Part shown: positions 44,471-56,700 of the stretch, piece after piece
How positions within the stretch are numbered: position 1 is the first letter of the stretch
Layout of the letters: each line of letters opens with the position of its first letter
DNA from: Lamellibrachia satsuma
Taxonomy: Eukaryota; Annelida; Polychaeta; Sabellida; Siboglinidae
Assembly: GCA_033239005.1 (NCBI GenBank)
Contig: BSQZ01000095.1
Coordinates: forward strand, 714,367-778,366
DNA length: 64,000 bases
Direction of reading: 5' to 3'
Notes under the pieces: generated by a model
Databases searched by the model: none
Told to the model about the DNA's origin: nothing
Seen by the model: only the letters and a program-made list of their open reading frames with translations
Position numbers and translations under genes: made by a program

Positions 44471-44747
44471 CTAATCCTTGCTCTGGAATAAATACAGATT
44501 GTTGGTAGCGGCGACTGCGATGACATTCTCGACCGGGTGCCATGCCGTGTGCAGGATCTTCTTGCTGAAGTCCAGACAATCGACGCTGATCTCGTCCTTC
44601 TTGCGTTTGCCAGCCGTGCACACCTTGCGAGCCTTCAACACCTGCTTCGGCTTCATGTTGTCGCGGCTCGCTTCAAGAGTGATGTCTCGCTTCGATTCGC
44701 GGTCGAACATCCGGAAGAAGTTGTTGTACGAACCGGTCATGATGTGT
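44471..44747 (-). CDS. PPP2R2A: PPP2R2 coding exon 8 (C-terminus and stop)
   Basis: Residues 354-445, [39 protein letters not shown] and LYLFQSKD. Acceptor ATTGTTTCAG. Confidence 0.97.
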
Positions 44748-47700
44748 CTGAAACAATAGTAATGATCGTCAACAACCAAGACAGCAATGACACTTGTCAA
44801 CAACCAAGACAACACCAACAATCAGTCAATAGCATAGTGTGTGACATGCACAAAACTTTTATCAGAAACTTCTAAAAAATGTGATTTTTGCATCTACTGG
44901 TGGAACCACACAACTATACAATTTCTTGATAACAAGTTTGTCTGAAGGTAACGGGGCTGGTAACTGCATGGTGAAGCAACTCAGCGCGTACCCCACACAT
45001 TTCTCTGCCTGCTTTTTTCTTTGGATTGCGACACGGAAAACAGCCGCAACACCAAGTGTCAAACAGGTTTAAAGGAAAACTCCAAAAAGATTACCATTTA
45101 ACAAACCTGCATGAATAACGTAAATATGTTAATTAATAGCAAACTTTTCAAAGTATTAAAAGCATGAAATGCAACCACATATTTTGTAAAGCCACATTTT
45201 TCAAGGGTGGTTATAGTTTAATAAGCAATCACCTGACATGCCCAATCGTAAAACCCACCACAGTGCGGGGAGCTTAGACCGAACTAGTTTAGCAGAAACT
45301 AATACTGAACCGTTTTAACAAAATGCTCTGCTGGTTGGTTTGTTGGTTGACTACTGGACTGAGACTGGCACAGACTGCAACAACTCAGCGCAAAGCCCAC
45401 ACATTTCTCTGCCTGTTTTTTTCTTTTGTCCTGGTGAATGACAAGGAACTCAGTCAAAACACCAAGTGTCGAACAGGGTTCATGGAACAACTTTGCTTTC
45501 AAACATACAAGATGCCATGTGTGACTAAAATAAATAAATGTCTCTAGTTTTCAAATTATAAACAAAGTTAACCCTTTTTATCTTGAGCAGTTTTGCAGAA
45601 ATGCTACTCATGTTCCTGACACAATTTGGGAAACATCATATATTCAAAAGCCTGCATCTAGTTTGCATACGAATTACATAGTTGTAGTTAAATGAAATGA
45701 GGATTTCAGAAATATGACGTTTCTTTTAGCAAACATAATAGGATTTCAACAAATTGAAAAGATTTCAACAAATTGTAAAGACACCCGACAGTATATGGTT
45801 GGACCTCACAATGGATTTGTCTGAAGGTAACGGGGCTGGTAATTGCATGGTGAAGCAACTCAGCGCGTACCCCACACATTTGTCTGCCTGCTTTTTTCTT
45901 TGGGTTACGACACAGAAAACAGTCGCAACACCAAGTGTCAAACAGGGTCAAATGGATGACGAATTCTCGCACGCAAGCACACACGGAAACGTACAACAGC
46001 AAAGTTCTTCGGACCAAAGCAACTACAAAAAAGGTGCATTTATCAACTAGCATGAGTTCAAGATCTTTCACACTTTCAGTTGTGTAATGACATAGGAAAC
46101 AAAAGCAACAGAATGACACTTCACTTCTATTTTATCATAAGTATCAAAAAAGCTATGACTTTTAAAGTCCCCCGTACAAATAGATCTACATTTTAACCAC
46201 ACTGATTCTTATTGGCAGGGTTAAGAAAACATGGCTATTGTGTGAAGTGCACCAATACTACATGCAGTTGTTCATTAAACTGTACATCCACAATGGTTGG
46301 CCATACCTGTCATTGCCACTCCACGAACATTCAAACTTGTCGAAGATGCAGTCGTTCTCGTAGAGTGCGCACAGCTTGCTGCGCAGGTACTCGTGCACCT
46401 GGTACGTCTCGATTGGCTTCGTGTCCATCTGCAAATCCCAGACCTTCACAGAGAGGTAATCTCGCGTGATCATGTAGCGACCGTTGTGGCTGAACTTCAC
46501 GTCTGATATGCTCGAAATGATCTCGGAGAAGAAGCTCCGGTTGGTAGGGTCTTCCGGTTCCTCGAACACTGCAGGTAGAAAGGGGGAAATATGTCAAACA
46601 GGGTTCAAAGTTCAAGGGCCATTTAGCTGGTACATTGTCAGAATTCTGCAATTTGTGTGGGTAGTGTTTGCTTATACACCACTACATACAGGAATGCTGT
46701 GCACCTGCCTGCACTGAATGAATACAACTCATATGGAAATGTAAGACAGCCAGCAACGACACCACCTCTAGTCAAACAGACACAAATAGTGGAGGCTCGA
46801 CACGAATGATACGAATGAACACATTTAAGCAAAGTACAAAGCCATTAATAAACCGTATCAACTGCTCTCTGCAACACATCTTATGTGACAGAGGAATAAA
46901 GGTGAGAGTTGTATTACACTATTTAGGTCTCAAGTGATTCTGAATCGGCTAGCCAATATGCCAGGTGTTGAGGAATTATCTCTGTCGCATCGATTGTCGT
47001 ACATAGGGTGTTAGGTTATTCACGTGGTGTGATGATTTCTCACCAGCATTCACACATGAAGCATCACCACACACATAGCTGACGGCTACTTCACAAGCTG
47101 GACGTGACATGGAATACGCCTGCATTTAACAGGCTCTAAATCAAGTAGATCCACACAGAATTGCACGATGATTGAACAGATTTGCCAATAACCTTGATTA
47201 GTTGGTTTGTTAGCTACTGGGTTGAGATTTGCACCGACTGTGACAACTCAGCACAAAACCCACCCATTTCTCTGCCTGTTTTTTCTTTTCTCTTTGTACT
47301 TGACAAGGAACTCAAGCAAAACACCCAAGTGTCAAACAGGGTCTGGTAGGGCAGTTTTTTGTCCAACAAATTACACATTTCTCAGAACAATTCTACCCAC
47401 TTGCTTGAACTCTCAGAGAATAAGTTATACCAGTCATTGACAAACTGTTCAGGAGATATTTGTTTAAACTTATTAGCTTTATACATTTGTTCTTACAACT
47501 GACATTGTGACATGTTTACATTTTATAATTACAAGTTTGATACAACTGGAACTTTAATGATTACTAAACTGCAAAAGTAACGGACACCAAAATGGATGGG
47601 TGCCATGTCTGAGGGTAACGGGGCTGGTAACTGCATGGGGAAGCAACTCAGCGCGCAGCCCACACATTTCTCTGCCTGTTTTTTTCTTTGGATTGTGACA

Positions 47701-50700
47701 CAGAAAAAGTCACAACACCAAGTGTCAAACAGGGTCTTTCAGATAATGAGGCTCATGTGGTGCAGTTTCAGTTATTACAAACAGTTTGATTACAAACAAA
47801 CATTAACATTAATTAGAAAACAATCCAGTAATATTAAATCTATGGCTATTTATTTATTTTGCTACAACTGTGTGGTTCCTTGAGTGAGGCAGGGGTGAGA
47901 TTTAGCAAGTCATGGAAGGTAGCCAGTCAGGCTACCAACCTTGGAAAGTGAAGTAGCCTGACAACTTCTTAGGTAGCCCACTTGCTAATCAATATTTTGA
48001 TGATAGAAAGTTAATACTTTGAAGATAGAACGTATGAACGACATCAATAACGACAAAACTTAAAAAACAAATAGTTATGAAACACTTATTTTCCAAGCAG
48101 GATCAATACAATGTGATACATAATACTGAATACAATACAGTATACAATTGTACACATGCTACAGGTTGTTTTGCTTTCATAACATGGTACACCAACAGTC
48201 TACGCAAAAAGTCTCCAAGTGTCACATCAGGTCCTGTGAACTAAACAGTTTTGCTGATTTTTTTACAGGACCTGATTTTACTTAAGCTTAGAGAAATTTT
48301 AACCAGTTTCCCCAATAATTCACCAGAAGCCACCATGTAGATATATCTAACTATAATCGAGATAGCTTATGTTTGTATGTATGTTTATATGTGGTTATGT
48401 TCCCGTTTGTTTCCTAGACGGCTTGCACCTCGGGCGTCAAACTTTCAGGGATTAATCTACAACCCCACGAATGAAACGTAACGCGTCTATTTTTTTCTAA
48501 ATACCCCATATATCAAGTGTTCTTAGTAGTTTTCATGGTAAATCAAATGTTCGCTGCATAAAACGTTAATTTCCAACAATCGCAGAAACCAAACACGCCA
48601 TGGCGAATACTTCGGTAAGTAAACCGTTTGAGAGTACGTAGAGCCATATGGGCGGTTTATAGTAATTATAGTAGAAATCACGCACCCACCCAATGCACAA
48701 TAAAAAGACAGTAGAAAGCAGATATTCAACTATTCTACAACACACACAAGTATCCATGGGTTTAAATTCAGGTGACTTTCTACATTTTGAACTTGCAACG
48801 AGTGTTGGCTGTTGCATCATATGCATGACGCGGTTGTTTCTACCATTCTGGTAATACGTTCGAGCGTATTGATGTTGGCCTGGGGCATTTGGTAAACATT
48901 GCTATCATGACTGCTACGTATGAACTACCACGTTATCCCATCCTGGGGACTGGCACTTTTGCTAGTATATATAAAAGTGGCGCCACACGGCACCAAGACT
49001 TAACATAACCAGTTATTATTTCAATGTAGAATGACCGTTCAGTTACATGTTGAGCGTCGGTGTGGTTGATTAAAAATACAATGAATGCTACCTATTGATA
49101 TCGCTTCGGCTATGGTTTGGCAACAATTCTTGCAACGTCAAACGTGTCACAAAAACACTATTTATGGTTAACATAAATGTGATATAGCCAGGACAACACT
49201 TTTGAGGTGTTTATTAATATTCCGCTCATTTTTGCTGGGTCTAAAATAATGCAGCTCCGTAAATATATCAAGTCGCCATGTGGGCTACTGGGCATTTCCA
49301 CCGTGACTCACGTTACATTTTTGCCCATTTCAGGAACATTATTTTGGCATATATCATATAATAATGTATTTCAAAAGTTCAACTTATTGGCATAATGTAT
49401 TAAATGATATCAATAAATAATAATTTGATTACATAACATGATTTTTAATTGTATATAATTATAGCGTGACTCGCATTACAGCAAAAGGAAAACATAAAAA
49501 CTTGCTTTGACACATCAAATTTCTCCTCAAAGTATAAATGATAGAAAACAATGAATACCCTTGTATGAATCACAAATAAATAGGGTTTCAAAATACACAC
49601 CTTTAGTTATTTGAAATTTTGTCAGTAACATACACAAATATTACATAATCAGCGTGACTCGCGTTACTATGACTCGCGTTACATGAAATCCACTATCACA
49701 GGCCAAGTGATCAGGCACACTTTAACTTGAGGGAAATGGATTTTTCAGTTTGTAATTTAGATAAGACACAATATTACATATAAAAACATACATTACTCTT
49801 TTTTAAATAATATATAAAGAAAGTAATGCACACTTGAACATGGTGTTTTAAATCCAGAAATGTTTTAATCACAGGAAAAGAAATGCACAAGATGATTGTT
49901 TTCGTAAAAAAGTTCACCTAACAATTACCTTTGCAAGAACGCTTGCATGCAAGTTTTATTATAAAGACCAACTAAACATGTTTAATGATAATGTCTGCTC
50001 AGAATGTTCAAGCACACAAGTTTTGAACCCAAAAGAGATCATTTACAGATCCAGAAAGCCAAAATGCCCACAGTTGTTGACAACGAAGGGTGGCTTCAGT
50101 CTCTGCCAGTTTGTCAGCGGTGTAGAATCTCTCATCTGGAATAACAGGCCATTTCCAATTGTTGCCCGCCGGCACCATGACTGAAACCTGGTATTCACCG
50201 CACACAATTTTCTTTACGTTACCTTGATATTCAACTAGACACCGATCTCTAACGGAAATTCTTGAAACATTGTCGTCCCACTCATCAGAGTCCAAATCTG
50301 ACGTCAAGGGGAAGTGGACTGTTTTCCCCTTCTCGTAGGCCACATAGTGGACTCTAGCTATCCCCTGGATTAGACTGGTATCTTTGACGACCTGGTCTAT
50401 ACCCAATGCTTTATTGATCTCATCAATCTCACATGGTTTTACTTCGACCACTTTGACATTGCTTGTGCCTGCTGCTTCTGTGAAACTTGATGCATTGTTT
50501 ACAATGTTCTTTCTGCTTCTAACAGAGTTCCACACTACACGCTTTACAGATGTTTTATAAACAAACAGGAAATACAAATGATTATGGGATATATTACTAG
50601 CAACCTTTTTATATAGAGGGCAGCATTATCACAAGTAAAAACATAATAATGCTGCCCTCTTTATTAAGTCTTTGCAACTAATTGATATGTTTTAGTAGAA

Positions 50701-53700
50701 GAGAAAAATCTAACAACTGCATTGTGACTCGCGTTACAGTACCTTTTTTGTGACTCGCGTTACACGTGACTCGTGTTACACATATTCAGGGTCCAATATC
50801 ATAGACTAGACATGGATGTTGTTTGTATCATTTAAAAAGGTATAAACAAAAGGAGGAGATTTATAACTGGCAGTCTCAGGTTTACAAAAGGTTGCTGTAT
50901 AAAATGAAAAATCTATAATTTTGTGACTCGCGTTACATCACAGCCACCGAAATGTTAGTCAGAATATATGAGACTAAGGCCTCATAAAATAACAACAATT
51001 GAGCAAACCAAGAAAGTAACAGAAAATAGGGCTGAAAAGGGCTACTAATTATTTATATTTTAGGTGAGTGAAATTTTTTCATTTCGATGCTAATGTTTGA
51101 ATGTAGCATTTTCACATTGTGCAAAATATTGAAAAATAATGTTTTCCTACACCTTTACATTATGACCTATCAACAAAAAATTGTATTTCCTTGAAATTCA
51201 ATAAATAAAATATAAGACCATTTTCCCTGTTTTCATGGAAATGCCCTACTGTTGTCAAAAATTGGAGTCGCCCGAAGCCATTGGCGACCGCTAAATCTCA
51301 CCCCTGGTGAGGTATTAGTGTTTTCAGATCTCCAAATGAATATTACTTTTTTTACAACAAAACTGGAAATGGATCACCAATTTAAGATGACATGTTCACA
51401 GTGAAGTAGACTTAAGTAGTTGTTCAGTGGGATTACTGGCTCAAGTAGGACATGACACTGAATACTTATATAAACTTATATGGATCAAAATCAATACATG
51501 TCAGAACTGTGCAACAACCGAACTGCAACAGTTCAGCGCACACATTTCTATGCCTGTTTTCTGTTTTATCTTCACGTATGACAAGGAACTGAAAAACGCT
51601 AAGTGTCGAACAGGTTCTGGTAGATCAAGTTGTCCTTCCAACATGTTCATTATACACATATTGCAACTGAAGGTGTCTTAGTACAATTATAATATAATCA
51701 CTCACTGGGGATGGCAATATCAGCCATCAGCAATCTATGTTTAGATAATATATTACATGTACTGATTACAATAACTACTTTATATGCCTATCATTACAAC
51801 TTTGACACACTAGATAGTTATGATTACAACCGAAAATATAATGGATGTTTATAATTATAAGCATCACTGCATTCTACCATTACAAGTAGCACCAGTGTTT
51901 CATGTTTGAAAAAACAGCCGAGTGATTTATCACTCGCCTGTTTTTTCAAACATGAAATATGCCAAATTAATTTAGTTGAGCGATTTGTTTTTTAATCGTA
52001 TGGTGGTGCCACCATTTCCCATTCGGATTCTGCCGCTACGTTACCATGAAATTTGTATCTGTACTTGTTGGCACTATAACTTTTGTACAATGATGTTTAC
52101 TTTAGTAAACCCCATACATTGTAATTTGTGAAACGGTTTTGAATTGCAACATGTCATCAATCACCGTAGATGGAGCCTTGGGAAGGCCAGTGTGGCGTGC
52201 CCGTAGCACTGATGATTTTGTGTTCGACTTCGCTAAGGTGGTTTGAAAATCGCAATTGCAATTCACAAATACGCCTTGTATAAGAATCAGATATACAGTC
52301 ATAAATGCAGGTTAGTAGGCAACATACACTGGGGTGAAATGTCATGCTTCCATTGCATCATAATACCAAACACTCAACTCAAACTCTGTGTGCAAAAATA
52401 TAAGAATTTGTCATCCGCACATGAAACAGTGAATCAATGTTAAGTGGTACCGGAGATGTGCGTCGTGAATTTATGTGTTCAGAGTGATTGAAAGACGAAG
52501 TGAAACATTTATTAACATCGTTAATTGTCGTTTTCAACGTTTAATCAACTTTTACACTCTGTGTCAGTTCATATGCATGTTAGGTAGCCTCAAATGTGAT
52601 GGACTGTAGCACAGTATTTAATGACCTTATAATTATATTTTATTCATAAAAATTATTTCACCAATGGATTACAAAGGTAACCAACCAAAAAAAGGTTAGG
52701 GCATCACATTTGAGGCAAGCGATCACTCTCGCTCCCCACTGCTCGGGCAAATCAATAATCTAGGGAGCGATTTATCGCTCGCGTTAATTGTTAAAATCGC
52801 TCGCTGCCTGCAAGTGTTCGTCTTACTAGGAAAGTCTACTCTCTTTATAATGCAGTGTTCGGGTTCCAATATTCAGAGTTCACATATCATCCATCACCGG
52901 GGATGGCGATCGCAGCCCGCTTCATCAAGTTCAAGATTGCAATAACGCCATCGATGCCACGCAGTTTATAAAAAGTTATCAAATGAGTGGACTGGCGTCA
53001 ATGTGTATTGTTTAAATGTCACATACTGTTGTATGTCGAACTGCATAAAATACATGTATATATGTACAGTTATAGAATAGATAAGAGATCAACAATATTT
53101 CGCTACGATCTGATTGACCGACTACACTGTAGTGGGAATAAAAAATAATAACCTGGATCTGAGCTACTGAACATGCATGAGTTGCTACGGAGTGTAAAAG
53201 TTGATTAAACATTGAAAAAGACAATTTTAATCATTGTTCCACTTCATCTTTCAACCGCTCTGAATACATAAATTTATGATGCATATCTCCAGTACCACTC
53301 AACATTGATTCACTGTTTCACGTGAGGATGACGAATTCATATTTTTGCACACCACAAGTTTGAGTTGTGCGTTTGGCATTGTGATGCAATGGAAGCATGC
53401 CATTTCACCCCGGTTTATATTGGTATTGCCTACTGAGCTGGATTTGTGACCATAGATGGCTTATTTATGAATCTGTTGCAATTTTCAAACCGTCTAATCG
53501 AAGTCACACACGAAAGCAGTGCTGTTGTGGCCACTGCCGCAGGCACAGAACACTGCCACGGCACTGGCCTTGCCTAAGCTACGCCTCCGGTGAAAGATGA
53601 CATGTTGCAATTCAAAACCGTTTTACCAATTACAATGTATGGGCTTTACTAAAGTAAACATTAATTTCATTGTACAAAAGCCATAGCACCAACAAGTACC

Positions 53701-56700
53701 AATTAAAATTTCATGGCGACAACGACAGAATCCAAATGGGAAATGGTGATGCCACCACATGGTAAAAAAATACAACTAACAAATCGCTCACTTAAATTAA
53801 TTTGGCATATTTAGGCGACGGATTTATCACTCGCCCGCTGTTTTCAAATGTGAAGCCCTGAACAGTTGAATACTATGCAGGGTTTGTCTGAAGGTAACGG
53901 GGCTGGTAATTGCATGGAGCAGCAACTCAGCGCGTAGCCCACTCATTTCTCTGCCTGCTTTATTCTTTGGATTGCGACATGGAAATTAGTCGCAACACCA
54001 AGTGTCTAACAGGGTCTATCACAGTGACATTCACCTATTCGCTCTATTTAGATTAACAGTCAGCATTTATACAGCAACATATTAACAAATCAGGTAAATC
54101 AATTATTTGCTGATGTGTTATTCGGTTCAAAATACTGTTCTATTGAGATGCTGACTTCTTTAGTTGTTCATAGTTGAACTTTCTAGTTGTTCATGGTTGA
54201 ACTTCATCAAATGGAAGCAGACGCAGCCAACATTCCCAGGTCAATATCTAAAGAATACTGCTTTGATATACATTTTTGATAAACTCACTGTGGAAATCAA
54301 TATTTACGAGAATCACACTTTGAATGTTTAAAAATACTTTGGTGTTGGTTGGCAACTGGACCGAAACGTGCACAAACTGCGACAATTCAGCGCAAAGCCC
54401 ACACATTTCTCTGCCTGTTTTTTTCTTTTTTCTTCGTGCATGACAAGGAACTCAGTCAAAACACAAAGTGTCGAACAGGGTATGGATGATTAAGAACATT
54501 TCTAAACATCAGAATAGTCCCCTCCACAAAAATGTTTGGTTGCACAGATCAATTAGAACAATATTCGCAAGCCGTTTTCATTATGCTGATTAATTCAGTT
54601 AACTGATTACAATCAATCATAATAACTGATGACTACTTTTATAATTTGACCAGTGGTATGATAGGATATTACAATTCTTGTCTGTAGGTAATAGGGCTCA
54701 CAGATGCACAGAGCAACAATTCAGCACGTAGTCTACACCTTTCTCTGCCTTTCTATGAAGTGCAACTTGGAAATTAGTCACCACGCCAAGTGACTGACCG
54801 ATTATTATACGGGCATCATAGCAACAACACGCTTTAATCAATACGCTTATAAAGCACCCAGTTCTCGAGAATCCATAGTCATGTGCTAAATGTATCCCAA
54901 GCTTGTAATATAATGACACGCCACTAGTAGATCGAGCTGAAAATTTCATACAGAATTTATGAGGATAAAGGATTATCAAAGTAAGATAACTCTGAATGCA
55001 TATTATTGAAAAACGGAGGTTTTGCCATAGAAATGAGGTCTGTTGTGCCTGGACATTCGTAGGTAGCTTATTGCAGTCTGCATGTAACAGGGCTGACAAT
55101 TGCATGACAAAGCAATTCAGCGCGTAGCCCACATATTTCTCTGCCTGTTGTTTTCTTTGATGTGTGTCAAACAGCGCACATCAGATAAAATAATTTGTTT
55201 TAAAAGTATGTTGTCTACATAACTTGATAAAAACACAACGGAGCTAGCCAAACTAACAGAAACACCCATTCCACAAAATCAAACAATGATGCAGATGTCA
55301 ATAAATGTAAATTACGTTACACAATTCATTTGGTGGTTTACACAAGTTCATATTAGGAGTTGATTTGCTAACCAGACACCATATCCATGCCATTAGACTC
55401 CACTGGATGCACAACAGTAATTATTACCAGACATAGTGAATTCAAACTACTGTTCTTGAAAATCTTTTTTATACTTCTTTTTCTGACAGAAATAACATCC
55501 CATGGATCCATTCATAGCACATTCAAGCAATACTTACTTTTTGCGTGCTTGTCACAGAGAGCTTGGGAGCGCATGTCACATAACCTAACTGTTCCTTTAC
55601 TACTACTATACACAAACAGACTGCACTCAGTGGGGTGAAACTCGGCCGCTGTGATCACCTCTGTCAATTCCTCCATGTTGGCTGGCTTAATGTCAACAAT
55701 GTCTGAGGTGACAGGTAAAGGAGTCAAACAGCAACTGAATGGAAGAGACACGCGACAGGTGTCTATGATGGCTGATCATGTGGGGTGCATATAGCTATCA
55801 CAACAACTTATTTTAGGGGCCCTTGAGCTGAGAAAGTTGGGGAACCCCAGCATTGTGATGCAGTTTCAAGAAACGTGGCCAATGTCACAAAACATGATAA
55901 TGTAGGAAAGACTGGTATAACCTTACAAAAATCCCAATCACTGTGAATCACTGTTCACAAACAGTTCATCATAATACACATTCAAGAGCTATATATTGTC
56001 AGCCTGATTAATTTTACTGCTCATTACATATGCAAGACAGTTTACCACGTATTGTTATTTATACTTCAATGCAAAATAACACGTCCATACAATTTTGATG
56101 CAATTACCAATTATAATTAGAAGAGCTGAATAAAGATACCCACATTGTGAACCTGTGGATGCATGGATGCATCAATGCACAAGTGTCACATCAGGTTGGT
56201 GAAAATTAAACTAAGCAGTCATGCGAGGACATAGCCAGTAGTTCAGATGCTATATTTATAGATTACCAGGCCTACCATTACATCGACACAATAACCAGCT
56301 GCCTGGTCTAGCAGCTGTACAAATGAGTGGAATTCCAAGCATTCAGCAATCCAGACAGCCAGACTACAAGTCCTCCTGGTTTCACTCCTTTGCACTTCCA
56401 CCAGACTGGGTTACTATTACACGGATGAACAGTGTATCAACATGGGAAGTAATTAAAACAAATTTAAAAAAAAATTTACATGGAGAGTCGCAGGCCTCCA
56501 TATTACTAGGCAACTGCCCAATTTCACCAATCTAGTTTTCATAAAACAAGAAAATCATTCCGCTCTTGGCAATACTTGAAATTTTAAAACTCAACTTAGT
56601 AAAAACCTGGGAATATTATTGTTCATGAGCAACTCCCAGGCATGAGCTATAAATGGTCAGTTACATCATTACAGCATTACTGGAACAACTACTGAAAATA

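Larger units (their letters stand above)
47890..51306. mobile_element. 3.4-kb DNA transposon with perfect 17-bp terminal inverted repeats
   Basis: The ends are CAGGGGTGAGATTTAGC (47890-47906) and its exact complement (51290-51306). GTGAGG directly flanks both outer sides (47884-47889 and 51307-51312), a possible target duplication. CAGGGG...CCCCTG ends resemble hAT elements, but an 8-bp duplication is not clear. Inside are a 189-codon minus-strand frame (50008-50577) and eight GTGACTCGCGTTACA-type motifs. It may be a composite, with a smaller element nested at about 49.3-50.95 kb. It occupies PPP2R2 intron 6. Confidence 0.75.
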
